A stretch of 64,000 nucleotides of DNA, taken from assembly GCA_036490515.1 (NCBI GenBank), contig DASXDU010000026.1, positions 3,168 to 67,167 of the forward strand. Reading direction: 5' to 3'. The notes under the pieces are model-generated. The model had not been told where the DNA came from and searched no databases. It saw only the letters and a list, made by a program, of their open reading frames with translations. Position numbers and translations under genes: made by a program. Positions 26,494 to 35,451 of this stretch are shown one piece after another. Position 1 is the first letter of the stretch, and the number at the start of each line of letters is the position of its first letter. Source of the stretch: Palsa-1150 sp036490515. Its GTDB lineage: Bacteria > Myxococcota_A > Polyangia > Polyangiales > Polyangiaceae.

Positions 26494-28784
26494 GACGCGA
26501 GCCGCCTGCCGGCGGAACGGCCGCGTGACGCGGGGAGCTCGACGCGGTCGGCCGCGCGCATCTCGGCGAGCGCGAGGAGGAAGGACACCGTGGACTCCGC
26601 GCCCTGGTTCTCGTTGGCGCGATCGACGTGGAGCCCGTCGCGGCATCCGCCGGTCGCCGCGTCGTAGAGCGGCGTTCGCAGGTGGTTTTGCCCGAAGAAC
26701 CATGCGAACGCGCGGCGGCAGTGCTCCGCCCACGAGCCGTCGCCCGTGAGCCGCTTCGCGTCGAGGCACGCCGAGATCATCCCGCACGCCTCCACCGGCT
26801 GCTGATCGAACGAAGCCATGACGGCCCCTCGCGGGTAGAACCCGTTCGACCCGACGGGCGCGAAGTGACCCTCGTCCGATCGCTGGATCCTCGCGAGCCA
26901 CGCGAGCGAGCGGGCGCCGGCCGCGCTCATCTCCTCGTCGTGCATGCCCGCTCCCGAGAGCAAGAGCGCCTGGGGAATGCGCGCGTTGCCGTAGGTGACG
27001 CAGTCCTCGAACCAGGGCCAGTCCCGGGAGGCGACGCGGCGGTACGCGTCGAGGAGCCGCCCCGCCAGGCTCGCCCGCACGGCCTCGACGCCGCTGTCGC
27101 CCTGGAAGGCACGCAGGTACTCGTCGATGCCGAGGAGTGTGTACGCCCACGCGCGCGGGCTGGTGAAGCGCTCGACCGCTGGCAACGCGGCGTGGAAGAG
27201 CTGACCACCCAGGTTCTGCCGCCCCGGATGACTCGAACGCCCGACGACCCCTCCGAGCGCCCACAGCGCGCGGCCGTGGCTGTCTTCCGACCCGCGCACC
27301 TCCGCCCAGCGGCGGCCGTACGTCATGAAGTTGCGGAAGCGGCCTTGCTGCTTGTCGAAGGCGTGGCGGACGAACGCCATGTAGCGGGACGAGAGCGCCG
27401 CGACCTCCTCGGGCTGCTGCGTCCCGGCATCCTCGATGAGGACCGTCAGCAGGAGCGCGCGCACGTTGTCGTCGAGGCAGTAGCCGTCCTCGTAGCGCGG
27501 CACGTTGAACTCCGCGTGCTGGAGCAATCCCGTGTCGTCGGTCATCCGGCGCAGGTGCGAGAGGTCGACCTCGGGCAGCTCGGCAGGCCGGCGCGCGAGC
27601 GTGCTTGCCCGGAAGACGGCGCCGAGGCGGCCGGCGTGCTCGACGCGCGCGCGCTCGAACGTCTGGAGGTACGACCGCGCGACCGACGGCCACGTCATGG
27701 TGCGCCCGTACGCCTCCGCGCGGGCGCAGAGGCTGGCGCGCTTCACCGGGTCCCCGAGGAGATCGACCACCTCGCGCGCGATCGCGGCCGGATCGCGCCA
27801 CGGGACGAGGATCCCGCGCCCGTCCGCCAGGAGATCCTTCGCGTAGACGTACGGCGTGGAGATGACGGCGCGGCCACAGCCCACCGCGTAGGCGAGCGTG
27901 CCCGAGGTTATCTGCTCGGGCTTGAGGTACGGCGTGACGTAGATGTCGGCGGCGGCGAGGAACTCGGTGAGCTCGGGGAGGCTGACGAAGCGGTCGTGGA
28001 AGACGACGCTCGAGGCGACGCCCAGCCGCTGCGCGCGGTCCTCGAGCATCAGCCGGTAGGCCTCGCCGTGGCGCTCCTTGACGTGCGGGTGCGTCGCGCC
28101 GAGCACGACGTAGACCGTCTCCGGGAACGAGGCGAGGATGGCCGGGAGCGCATCGATGACGTTCTCGATCCCCTTGTCGGGCGAGAGCAGACCGAACGTG
28201 AGGATGACGGACTTGCCCTCCATCCCGAGGCGGTCCTTGCTGCCGGCCGACGGCGCGGGGCCCGGGATGCCGTGGGGGATGAGGTCGATCTTGCGCTCGT
28301 CGACGCCGTGGACGTCCTTCAGGATCGCGGCGCCCTGGGAGCTCATGACCACGAGCCGCTCGGAGAGGCGCACGAGCTCGTCCATGGCGCCGCGCTGGAG
28401 GGGACTCGGCTCGGCCAGGATGGTGTGCAGGGTGGCGACGCACGGCATGCGGAGCTCGCGCAGCAGGGCGAGGACGTGGCTCCCCGCCTTGCCCCCGAAG
28501 ATCCCGTACTCGTGCTGCACGCAGAGCACGTCGACGAGGTTCACGTTGAGGAAGTCCGCGGCGCGCCTGTAGGAGCCGGGATCGCTCTCGGCGATCTCGA
28601 AGCGCACGCGCGGCGGGTAGGCGTGGCGCCGCCCGGGGTCGTTCATCGCGAGCACGACGCAGTCGACCGAGGGCGCCTCGGCCGCGACGGCGTCCGCCAG
28701 GTCGCTCGTGAAGGTCGCGATCCCGCACTGCCTCGGCGCGTGCGTGCCGAGCATCGCGACCTTGCGGATGGGTTCACGGGACAT
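26490..28784 (-). CDS. GT4 glycosyltransferase fused to an (alpha/alpha) toroid domain
   Basis: Residues 1-390 are a GT4 enzyme with a GT-B fold: HAPRQCGIATFT, HGIPGPAPS, ILTFGLLSPDKGIENVI and the donor-binding KPEQITSGTLAYAVGCG. Residues of about 400-760 are helical repeats with many Trp and Tyr (AWAYTLLGIDEYL, RDWPWFEDCVTYGNARIPQALLL), an alpha/alpha toroid of the type seen in GH families and epimerases. Such fusions are known from other bacteria beside GH130 enzymes. The ATG at 28784 has only a weak ribosome site; an upstream in-frame extension is basic and rejected. Substrate unknown. Confidence 0.82.
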   Translation of the reverse strand: MSREPIRKVAMLGTHAPRQCGIATFTSDLADAVAAEAPSVDCVVLAMNDPGRRHAYPPRVRFEIAESDPGSYRRAADFLNVNLVDVLCVQHEYGIFGGKAGSHVLALLRELRMPCVATLHTILAEPSPLQRGAMDELVRLSERLVVMSSQGAAILKDVHGVDERKIDLIPHGIPGPAPSAGSKDRLGMEGKSVILTFGLLSPDKGIENVIDALPAILASFPETVYVVLGATHPHVKERHGEAYRLMLEDRAQRLGVASSVVFHDRFVSLPELTEFLAAADIYVTPYLKPEQITSGTLAYAVGCGRAVISTPYVYAKDLLADGRGILVPWRDPAAIAREVVDLLGDPVKRASLCARAEAYGRTMTWPSVARSYLQTFERARVEHAGRLGAVFRASTLARRPAELPEVDLSHLRRMTDDTGLLQHAEFNVPRYEDGYCLDDNVRALLLTVLIEDAGTQQPEEVAALSSRYMAFVRHAFDKQQGRFRNFMTYGRRWAEVRGSEDSHGRALWALGGVVGRSSHPGRQNLGGQLFHAALPAVERFTSPRAWAYTLLGIDEYLRAFQGDSGVEAVRASLAGRLLDAYRRVASRDWPWFEDCVTYGNARIPQALLLSGAGMHDEEMSAAGARSLAWLARIQRSDEGHFAPVGSNGFYPRGAVMASFDQQPVEACGMISACLDAKRLTGDGSWAEHCRRAFAWFFGQNHLRTPLYDAATGGCRDGLHVDRANENQGAESTVSFLLALAEMRAADRVELPASRGRSAGRRLAS

Positions 28785-29702
28785 TGGGGGCGCACGGCCG
28801 GCGCCGCGCTCCACGAGCGAACCACCGAAGGGGCGGGGACTCTGCGCCCTCGGGGGCATTGACGCAAGGCGCCGAGGCGCGCGCGAACGAGGTCCGGCGA
28901 GCTGGGCGCGCGATCGGCGCTTGCGGGCAGCACGGGAAGACGGCGCGTCACGTTCCGGTCACGCGAGTCCCGCTCCGCGGGCATCGGAGAGCGTCCAGGC
29001 GTCCGGAGGCGTCCAGGACGAGGGCGAAGACCTGGAACGATCTGGCACGAGCTGGAACGAATGTGGCGAGTCTGGCCTGTTCGTGATCGCGGTCCCTTAA
29101 GGGTGAGGGGTTCGTCGAGATCGAAGGACGCTCGACGAAGCGCGGCGGACGGGCTGGTCGGCGGAACCGACCTTCGCGAGGACCGAAGGGTCCGTCGAGA
29201 AGACCACGAGGCCCTTCGCGAAGGGCAACCGGTCCTTCGCGAGGAGCAAAAGGCCCTTCACGAGAGGCGGCCCGACCCTCGAGAAGCCCGAAAGGTCCTT
29301 TCGCGAAACGAAGAGGCCCTTTGCGACGAACGAAGCGCCCCTCGGCTCGAAGAGAAGGGCCGCCGCGTTCGACGAACGGGCCTCTCGCGCGAACGAAAGG
29401 TCCTCCTCGAGGACGGAAAGGCCAGGCTCTCAAACCCAAAGGACCGTTCGTTCGACGCGGAGGACCGTCCGGAAGACCGAAAGGCCCTTCGCAGGAACCG
29501 AACGGCCCGATCGCGAGAGCGAAAGGCCCTTTCTACGAACCAAGCGGCCCGGAACGAGAACACGCCGGACCGCTCGCAAGAACGAAATGCCGATTCGCGA
29601 CGACCATCGTGACGTTTTGGAGCCCTCGCGGCCGGGACGTCACGGAGAGACTTCCGCTTCGCTTTCCCATCCACCGTTTCACGAAAGAGAGAGATCGAGA
29701 TC
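28785..29702. other. Gene-free region of 918 nt dominated by short tandem repeats
   Basis: No frame here has a plausible start, ribosome site or natural amino-acid composition; open frames on both strands only read the repeats. From about 28987 to 29090 there are 8-10-nt units (GCGTCCAG types, then CTGGMACGA types). From about 29165 to 29605 there is a degenerate 21-nt array. About 29606-29702 is ordinary sequence leading to the fibronectin-type gene. Confidence 0.75.
29165..29605. repeat. Degenerate tandem array, period about 21 nt, about 20 units
   Basis: Units vary around GAAAGGCCCTTCGCGA plus a GAAC-type end; typical copies begin near 29204, 29488 and 29521. Lengths drift between 17 and 24 nt and identity is low, so only the consensus is clear. 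The cores AAGGCCCTT and TCGCGA are self-complementary. Because 21 is divisible by 3, translated frames show seven-residue cycles around K-G-P, but these are a by-product. 29211-29226 is a perfect 16-bp palindrome (GCCCTTCGCGAAGGGC). Confidence 0.75.
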
Positions 29703-30332
29703 ATGACTCCCACGACCAAACCCATTCATCGCGTGCTCGTTTCACTCGCCTTGCCGCTCAAGGTGGCATTGCTCATCAGCTACACGCTCAACATCTTGCA
29801 GAAGATGACGGGCAACCCGGCGTTCCCGACGCCCGTCCCACCGCTCAGCGCCATCTCGGCGGCGCTGACCGACCTGCAGACCGCCGAGGCCGCGGCCCTC
29901 AACCGGGCCACGGGCGCAGCGGCGGCGCGCAATGCCAAGCGCGCCGCACTCGTGGCACTGCTCCAGCAGCTGCGCACGTACGTTCAGACCGTGGCCGACG
30001 CCTCGCCGGAGCAGGCGGCGGTCATCATCCCGGGCTCGGGGCTCGCGGTGCGCAAGACCCCCACCCGCGCCGCACGGACCTTCGTCGCCACGCAGGGCGC
30101 CCTCTCGGGCCAGGCGAAGGTGACGGCGGCGTCGGCCGGGCACAGGGCGTCGTACGAGTGGGAGTACAGCGTGGACGGCGGAAAGACGTGGATCACCGCG
30201 CCGGTCACGCTCCAGGCGAAGACGACCATCAGCGGGCTGGCCGCGGGGACGTCGGCGCAGTTCCGGTACAAGGCGGTGACCAAGACCGGGGAGGGCGACT
30301 GGAGCCAGCCGGTCAGCCTCATCGTGAAGTAG
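29703..30332 (+). CDS. Small protein with C-terminal fibronectin type III domain
   Basis: The 209-residue product has an N-terminal hydrophobic stretch (about residues 10-30) that could be a weak membrane anchor, then a helical Ala-rich middle. The C-terminal domain (about residues 125-209, with YEWEYSVDGGKTW, ISGLAAGTSAQFRYKAVTK and DWSQPVSLIVK) has the Trp/Tyr pattern of fibronectin type III. It starts after a purine-rich AGAGAGAG. It stands alone between the repeat array and a hairpin. Role unknown. Confidence 0.75.
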   Translation: MTPTTKPIHRVLVSLALPLKVALLISYTLNILQKMTGNPAFPTPVPPLSAISAALTDLQTAEAAALNRATGAAAARNAKRAALVALLQQLRTYVQTVADASPEQAAVIIPGSGLAVRKTPTRAARTFVATQGALSGQAKVTAASAGHRASYEWEYSVDGGKTWITAPVTLQAKTTISGLAAGTSAQFRYKAVTKTGEGDWSQPVSLIVK

Positions 30333-30352
30333 GGGCTCGATGGAGAGCAAAG

Positions 30353-30386
30353 GGCCCGCCGCCGGTGGAAGCACGGGCGGCGGGCC
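30353..30386 (+). terminator. Strong hairpin terminator after the fibronectin-type gene
   Basis: Perfect 11-bp stem of GGCCCGCCGCC (30353-30363) and GGCGGCGGGCC (30376-30386), loop of 12 nt, starting 20 nt after the stop. No T tract, as expected in this GC range. Confidence 0.6.
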
Positions 30387-30415
30387 GCGATGCCGTCCAT
30401 GGACCGGGCGTCTCT

Positions 30416-30727
30416 TCAAAGCCCTCCCAGCCCCACCCTCGCGGCCGTTGCCCCCGCCGGTTCGGACGCGCGCGCATCGTCGACCATCACCGACGGCGAA
30501 CCCTCGAACTCGTAGACGTGAAGCGACGCGCGGTACCCGGGGCCCAAACGCCTGGCTGGGATCGGCGCGCCCCTCGGCACGTCGGGCCCGTCCATCACCG
30601 TCCACTCGTTCTCGACCGGCGGCCGATGCGGGTCGTGGAGAGGCAGATCGCTGAAGGAAACGAGGAGCGTCCGGTAGCGCCCCGCCGCCGGCATGGGCGC
30701 CCCTGACGCGAACACCAGCCAGCGCAT
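30416..30727 (-). CDS. Short hypothetical protein
   Basis: The 103-residue product (MRWLVFASGAPMPAAGRY) has one strand-helix start and a later YRASLHVYEFEGSPS segment. It has no signal peptide or membrane span and no family I recognise. Its frame is clean and its end is followed by 29 nt before the hairpin at 30386. It is a weaker call because it is short. Confidence 0.45.
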   Translation of the reverse strand: MRWLVFASGAPMPAAGRYRTLLVSFSDLPLHDPHRPPVENEWTVMDGPDVPRGAPIPARRLGPGYRASLHVYEFEGSPSVMVDDARASEPAGATAARVGLGGL

Positions 30728-30763
30728 CTCGGGAGCTTCCGGAAAAGAGGGCGACCAGCCGCC

Positions 30764-31411
30764 TCAGAGGCAGCTCAGGCCGCCCAGGCCCTTGAGGATG
30801 GTGCTCACGCAGACGTGGTACCCGGCGACGAGGCAGCAGTTCGGGTTGGCGGTGTCGCCGGAGCAATCGCCCGGCGCCGTGCACACGTGCAAGGTCTCGG
30901 TCGTGGTGCACGAGGTCTTGATGGAGGACACGCACTGGGCGACGCACTTCGTCGTGAGCGACTGCGTGTAGCAGTGGGGGAAGCCTTCGCCGGCGTCCGC
31001 GCCGTCGAGCACGTCGGTCGCGCAGCAGTCGGGAGTCGAGCCGCTGCAGTCGGACGGCCCGAGGCAGGCGATGGTGTCGTTCGCCGCGCACGAGCCCGCG
31101 CACGTCGGGACGTCGTTCGTCAGGTCGGCGCAGCACGTGTCGGACCCCGAGCAGGGGACCGCGGGGCAGGTGGCGCCGCCGTCGCCGGGAGCGCCGCTCG
31201 AGGTGCCTCCGGACGACGACCCTCCCGACGAGCTGCTCGCCGCAGCGTCTCCGCCGGCACTCGACGCGCCGCTGGAGCCGCCCCCCGACGACGAGCTCGT
31301 GCTCGCGTCGCCGCCGCCGGCCGGGCTGGAGCTGCTGCCGCACCCCGCCCAGCAGACCGCGCACGCCACGAGGAAGAAGGCACCGGAGGACGGACCGAGT
31401 GGGCTGCGCAT
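30764..31411 (-). CDS. Cys-rich lipoprotein
   Basis: The ATG at 31411 gives a lipobox (WAG-C, Cys24); a GTG three codons earlier is the alternative start. After a Ser/Gly linker the 215-residue protein has a cysteine-rich domain with at least 16 Cys, several paired as CC (TCCADL, DCCATD, NCCLVAG). The spacing looks like repeated disulphide-knot units. It lies 13 nt after the patatin stop on the same strand. The function is unknown. Confidence 0.65.
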   Translation of the reverse strand: MRSPLGPSSGAFFLVACAVCWAGCGSSSSPAGGGDASTSSSSGGGSSGASSAGGDAAASSSSGGSSSGGTSSGAPGDGGATCPAVPCSGSDTCCADLTNDVPTCAGSCAANDTIACLGPSDCSGSTPDCCATDVLDGADAGEGFPHCYTQSLTTKCVAQCVSSIKTSCTTTETLHVCTAPGDCSGDTANPNCCLVAGYHVCVSTILKGLGGLSCL

Positions 31412-31424
31412 GGTGGCCACGGTA

Positions 31425-32432
31425 TCAGCTCAACGTGGAGAGGACGCGCTGCGCCGCGTCCATGCCAGCCTGCACGTACTCTTGCCTCAGCTCCAGCGAC
31501 GTGAACCCCGAGAAGGCGCTGCCGGGCAGCTCGGCGTCGGGACGGATCTCGACGACGCGAACGGGTCTCCTGCCGGTCCAGCCGAGGGCCTCGACGAGCC
31601 GGGCGCGCTCGTCGGCGCTCGCCACGAGCGACGGCAACTGCTCGAGGACCTGGTTCGTGTCGGCGACGCGCTTCAGGTCGCGAATGAGCCGTTCCTGGAC
31701 GAGCAGGTCGAAGATGTGACCGGCGAGCGCCAGGCCGTGCAGCTGCGCCGGCTCGGTCCGGACCCGGGGGAACGGAGCGCACACGAAGACGCGGGCGATG
31801 TCCGGTGCTCCGTCGAGCGCGTGGCCGAGCGGCGCATCGTCGACGATGCCGCCGTCGAAGCCATGCGCCGCCCGTCCGCCGAGCTCGATGGGGACCGGCG
31901 CGTACACTCCGGGGAGCGCTGCGGACGCCGCGACGGCGACGAAGACGCGCTCGAGCGACTCGGTCGTGTCGAAGTCGGCGTCCCGGAGGTCCACGATGTG
32001 CTCGAAGGTCGTCGCAGGCCCGCCGGCGATCGTGATGGGCTCGCCGTCGGCGTTCGTGACGACGACGCGCAGCTCGATCGGCCGTCGTCCCGGGCCGGGA
32101 CGGATCTGCTCGCGCAGCAGGGCCAGCACCCTGTCGCTGCTCGACACGCCCAGGCCGCTGACGACATCGTGCACGCTGAAGTCGAACGCGCCCCGCAGGG
32201 TGGCGTCCTCGAGCCAGAGCTGCGCCAGGCGCTGACCGGCGAGCGCCTCGGTCCCCGCGCGGATCGCCGCCGCGTAGAACGCGCCGTTGAGCGCGCCCGC
32301 GCTCGCGCCCACGATGCGCGTCACGTCGATCCCGAAGCGCGCCTTCGTCTCCGGCTCGGACAGGACCGCGAGTGCCCCGGCGCCGAAGGCTCCCTTCGCA
32401 ACTGCACCCGCGAGAACCAGCGCGTCGGACAT
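31425..32432 (-). CDS. Patatin-like phospholipase
   Basis: The 335-residue enzyme carries the patatin set: a Gly-rich oxyanion region (AGAVAKGAFGAG, residues 8-19), the nucleophile Ser44 in GASAG (42-46), and the catalytic Asp193 of DGG (193-195). Patatin-type proteins hydrolyse acyl chains of phospholipids. There is no signal peptide, so it acts in the cytoplasm or leaves by another route. The ATG at 32432 starts at a typical MSDALVLAGAV. Confidence in the family is high. Confidence 0.9.
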   Translation of the reverse strand: MSDALVLAGAVAKGAFGAGALAVLSEPETKARFGIDVTRIVGASAGALNGAFYAAAIRAGTEALAGQRLAQLWLEDATLRGAFDFSVHDVVSGLGVSSSDRVLALLREQIRPGPGRRPIELRVVVTNADGEPITIAGGPATTFEHIVDLRDADFDTTESLERVFVAVAASAALPGVYAPVPIELGGRAAHGFDGGIVDDAPLGHALDGAPDIARVFVCAPFPRVRTEPAQLHGLALAGHIFDLLVQERLIRDLKRVADTNQVLEQLPSLVASADERARLVEALGWTGRRPVRVVEIRPDAELPGSAFSGFTSLELRQEYVQAGMDAAQRVLSTLS

Positions 32433-32535
32433 GGGGGTCGCTCAGGCCGGCGGCGGGCTCGTCGTCGCGCTCGACCGGCTGCTCCTCCATAGCAGCTCCG
32501 TCGACGGCCCGACGAGCGCGTCGTCCCTGCGACCC

Positions 32536-33132
32536 TCAGAAGCGATACCCCACGCCCAGCGTCGGGCCCCAGATCACCGTACCGGTGTAGAGCAAGCTGC
32601 CGTCGCCCTCGACGAAGAACCCCTGCGTGCGGCCGAAGTCGTAGCCGAGACGAAAGAGCCCCGTCAGCCCGCCGCCGCTCATCAGGTCGCCGTTCGTCGC
32701 GCGCGCGATCATCATCGCCTCGAGGCCGAGCGCGAAGCCGAGGCGCACGCCGCCGCCGAGGCGGGCCATCATCGAGCCCATCGCCGCGACGTCGCCGAAG
32801 CCGAGGCCGCCGATCGACCGGCCGTAGAGGATGCGCAGCTCGAACGCGCCGCTGACCGGGTAGTCGCCGCCGAACGAGAAGTCGATGCCGCCACCGCCGA
32901 GCCCGAGATCGTAGACGCCGCGGTACGCGCCCACGACCGAGAAGCGCGCCTGCGTGTGCGACGGCGTGGCCTCCTCCACCTTCGGCTCCGGCGGCGGGGT
33001 TTCCTCCGCGGGCTCCCCGGGCTCCCCGGGCTCGGCGGGCGCGCGCTGGAAAAGCTCGTCGTACTGCGCCCGGGCGGGAGCCGCGGCGAGCAGGCCGGCC
33101 ATCGCGAGCAGCGAGAGCGCCGCGGCCTTCAC
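32536..33132 (-). CDS. Beta-barrel-like envelope protein
   Basis: The GTG at 33132 overlaps the preceding stop in a GTGA. The 198-residue product has a signal peptide ending ARA-Q, a Pro/Glu-rich linker (PAEPGEPGEPAEETPPPEP), and a Gly-rich beta domain (LGLGGGGIDFSFGGDYPVSG) ending VGYRF, a final aromatic as in outer-membrane barrels. It is probably in an operon with the upstream Cys-rich lipoprotein. Confidence 0.65.
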   Translation of the reverse strand: MKAAALSLLAMAGLLAAAPARAQYDELFQRAPAEPGEPGEPAEETPPPEPKVEEATPSHTQARFSVVGAYRGVYDLGLGGGGIDFSFGGDYPVSGAFELRILYGRSIGGLGFGDVAAMGSMMARLGGGVRLGFALGLEAMMIARATNGDLMSGGGLTGLFRLGYDFGRTQGFFVEGDGSLLYTGTVIWGPTLGVGYRF

Positions 33133-33482
33133 GGGCACACCGGCGCGGTGGGCGAGGCGTCCGTCTGGGCCGAATCGAGGCCCGAGAGGGCCGCCGCGCG
33201 ATCGCAGACGCCGCTCGTGACGAGCGCCGAGCAGCTCTCCGCACGAATGCACTGGCTCTCGGGGGTCGAGATGGAGGGGTAGACCGCCGGCGCCCCGCAG
33301 CCTGGGGCCTCGTACGTGCAGTTGACGAAGCTGCTGGGGAAGGCGTTGCAGCAGTGGTCCAGCACCGCAACGGCCTCCTCGCAGTCCAGCTCGTCCTGCC
33401 GCATGCCGTTGCACGCGAAGAGCGCGGCCATCACCCAGCTCGCGACGATCGCAGCCCCCACGCGTCCCGTCGCCCCGCGCAT
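33129..33482 (-). CDS. Small Cys-rich lipoprotein
   Basis: The 117-residue protein has a lipobox (LFA-C, Cys24) and then nine further cysteines, including an adjacent pair (DHCCNAF). The cysteine spacing suggests a disulphide-bonded surface domain. Its stop overlaps the next start by 4 nt. It may be a partner of the adjacent barrel. Confidence 0.65.
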   Translation of the reverse strand: MRGATGRVGAAIVASWVMAALFACNGMRQDELDCEEAVAVLDHCCNAFPSSFVNCTYEAPGCGAPAVYPSISTPESQCIRAESCSALVTSGVCDRAAALSGLDSAQTDASPTAPVCP

Positions 33483-33641
33483 GCGCGCCGTGGTGCAATC
33501 GCGCGGCCACCCGTCCTTTCGCGCGCTTGCGCGCGTCGCCGTGCCGCTGGTTCACGGGGCCCGTGGCACCGACGTCACGCCATGGGCCGCGAGACCGATG
33601 GCGCACCTTCGTCGTCGCGCTCCCGTGGACGCCGTACGCCG

Positions 33642-34418
33642 CTATCCCCGCGTCGCGTCCGCGTTGAGCCGCACGTAGTCGAGCTCGAACGGCGGATCGT
33701 CCTTCGCCGCGTCGGCCACGAGGGCGTCGACGAAGCGGGCGCGCGCCCCTTCGTCGGGCAGGCGCGCGAGGTCGTCGCGCAGGACCACGTGCACCACGAA
33801 CTCGCGGAACGCGGCCTCGCCTTCGAAGGGCGTCGGCCTCGGGTCGAGCCACGTCTTCACGTCGACGAAGCCGCGCGCGACGAGCCGGTCGCGCGTCGCC
33901 TCGGCCGTCGCGTACGTCCAGGGCTCGTCGAAGCCTCCGAACCATCTCGCGAACGCGTCGCTCGCACGCAGGCGCGCGCCGCGGGCTCGCAGGCGCGCGA
34001 GGTTGGCGCCGCCGCCCCACTGCGCGACGAGCCGGCCGCCGGGGCGCAGACCGTCGCGGAGGCCGTCGAAGAGCGCGTCGTGGTCGCGCACCCAGTGGAA
34101 CGTCGCGGTGCTGAAGACCGCGTCGACGGGGGGGCGCTGGACGTACGAACCGAGGTCCGCTTGCACGAACGAGACGCGCTGGCCGAACCGGGCGAGCGTC
34201 TCGCGGGCCTTGGCGATCATGGGGGCCGATGCGTCGAGCGCGACGACGTGGCCGCGCGGGAGCCGCTCGGCGAGGAGCTCGGTCAGACGGCCCGCGCCGC
34301 ACCCGGCGTCGAGCACCGTCTCGTCGCCGCGAAGCGCGAGCCGCTCGAGAACCTGCCGACCCCACGCGAGCTGCGGCGCGGAGACGCGCGCGTAGACCCC
34401 CGCGTCCCAGTCGACCAT
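33642..34418 (-). CDS. SAM-dependent methyltransferase (trans-aconitate methyltransferase-like)
   Basis: The 258-residue protein has a class I methyltransferase core: motif I VLDAGCGAG (residues 35-43), the acidic end of strand 2 (VVALDAS), FVQADL, and a catalytic-like stretch FSTATFHWVRDHDAL. WDAGVYARVS and the FHWV motif are typical of the Tam-like group. It is probably cytoplasmic. The substrate cannot be named. Its start is 7 nt after the stop of the lipoprotein gene. Confidence 0.85.
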   Translation of the reverse strand: MVDWDAGVYARVSAPQLAWGRQVLERLALRGDETVLDAGCGAGRLTELLAERLPRGHVVALDASAPMIAKARETLARFGQRVSFVQADLGSYVQRPPVDAVFSTATFHWVRDHDALFDGLRDGLRPGGRLVAQWGGGANLARLRARGARLRASDAFARWFGGFDEPWTYATAEATRDRLVARGFVDVKTWLDPRPTPFEGEAAFREFVVHVVLRDDLARLPDEGARARFVDALVADAAKDDPPFELDYVRLNADATRG

Positions 34419-34425
34419 GGGCCGG

Positions 34426-35451
34426 TCACTGCGGCGGCGTCGTGGGCGCGCACGTCGAGACGCCCGCGCCGACGATGTCGAAGCCGATGCCCGTCATGTA
34501 CGTCGTGTCGACCGAGCCGGAGACCGGGTCGTAGTCGGTGACGTCGCTGCCGTTGCCCGTGCCCTGGCCCTGCGACGTGTAAAGGTAGAAGTGGCCGCCC
34601 CAGAACGAGAACGCCCAGTCGTTGGGGACCTGGACGCCGGTCATGTTCACGGGCGACGACGTCGCGCCGCTCGCCTTGTCGATCTGCGCGACGCGCACGG
34701 GGCTCGTCGTGAAGAAGCCGAAGAGGCGCCCGTCGCCCGTGCCCGTGAGCTCCGCGTTCTGGCCGGCGAGCGCGCCCGTGAACGCGCCGATGCCGCCGAC
34801 CGTGCCCTTGCCGAAGTCGACGAGGCCGAGCCCCGTCCCGCCGGCGCCGCCCGCATTGCCGACGCCTGCGACGTAGAGCGTCTCGGCGGAGGAGCCCGCG
34901 TTGTTCGTCGAGTAGCCCATGCCGACGCGGTACCAGTTCTTCGGCAAGCTCATGACGGGCGCGCTGCTGCAGCTCGCGTCGGTCGTGCTCACCTGGAAGA
35001 TGGCGCCGCCCGTGTCGTTGCCGAGCGCGCCGCTCTGCACGTAGTTGACGTAGGCGACGGCGTTGCGGTCGACGGCCATCGAGTTCGGCTGCATCGACGT
35101 CTGGCACGTGAGCGGGCCGATCTTGGTGAACTGCTTCTGCGCCGGCGCGAAGCTGTAGAGGACGTTCTCGGCCGAGAGGACGTAGACGAAGTCCGCCGCG
35201 GCGCCCGAGCACGCGCTCCCGCCGTCCGCCCCGCCGCCCGAGCTGCCGCCCGTGCTGCTCCCGAACGAGCCGCCGCTCCCCGAACCTCCGCTCGAGCCGC
35301 TGCTGGATGCCCCGCTGCTCCCCGAGGAGCCGCCGTCGAGCGCGCCGAAGCCGCTGTTCGGGGCCGACCCGCCGCACGCCGGCGCGGCTCCCGCCAGGGC
35401 GAGGCACGCCACGATCCCGCACGAAAATGCTGCCCGCATGCAACGGCTCAT
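34426..35451 (-). CDS. Lipoprotein with Ser/Gly linker and beta-propeller-like body
   Basis: The ATG at 35451 gives a lipobox (APA-C, Cys26); a second ATG at 35439 is the alternative. A Gly/Ser linker of about 50 residues precedes a beta-rich domain with repeated strand-turn elements (DFVYVLSAENVLYSF, RNAVAYVNYVQ, ETLYVAGVG). The protein is 341 residues and probably folds as a propeller of five or more blades. It is on the surface, with unknown ligand. It lies 7 nt before the methyltransferase gene. Confidence 0.65.
   Translation of the reverse strand: MSRCMRAAFSCGIVACLALAGAAPACGGSAPNSGFGALDGGSSGSSGASSSGSSGGSGSGGSFGSSTGGSSGGGADGGSACSGAAADFVYVLSAENVLYSFAPAQKQFTKIGPLTCQTSMQPNSMAVDRNAVAYVNYVQSGALGNDTGGAIFQVSTTDASCSSAPVMSLPKNWYRVGMGYSTNNAGSSAETLYVAGVGNAGGAGGTGLGLVDFGKGTVGGIGAFTGALAGQNAELTGTGDGRLFGFFTTSPVRVAQIDKASGATSSPVNMTGVQVPNDWAFSFWGGHFYLYTSQGQGTGNGSDVTDYDPVSGSVDTTYMTGIGFDIVGAGVSTCAPTTPPQ

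Noticed and set aside
29031..29060. TGGCAC-type element resembling a sigma-54 minus-24 site
   Set aside because: The minus-12 GC element is not present at the required distance; it is part of the short repeat series.
28948..29612. Long open frames on both strands across the first 21-nt array (Gly-Pro-rich proteins)
   Set aside because: A 21-nt period is a multiple of three and keeps any frame open. There is no ribosome site or signal, and the composition cycles every seven residues.
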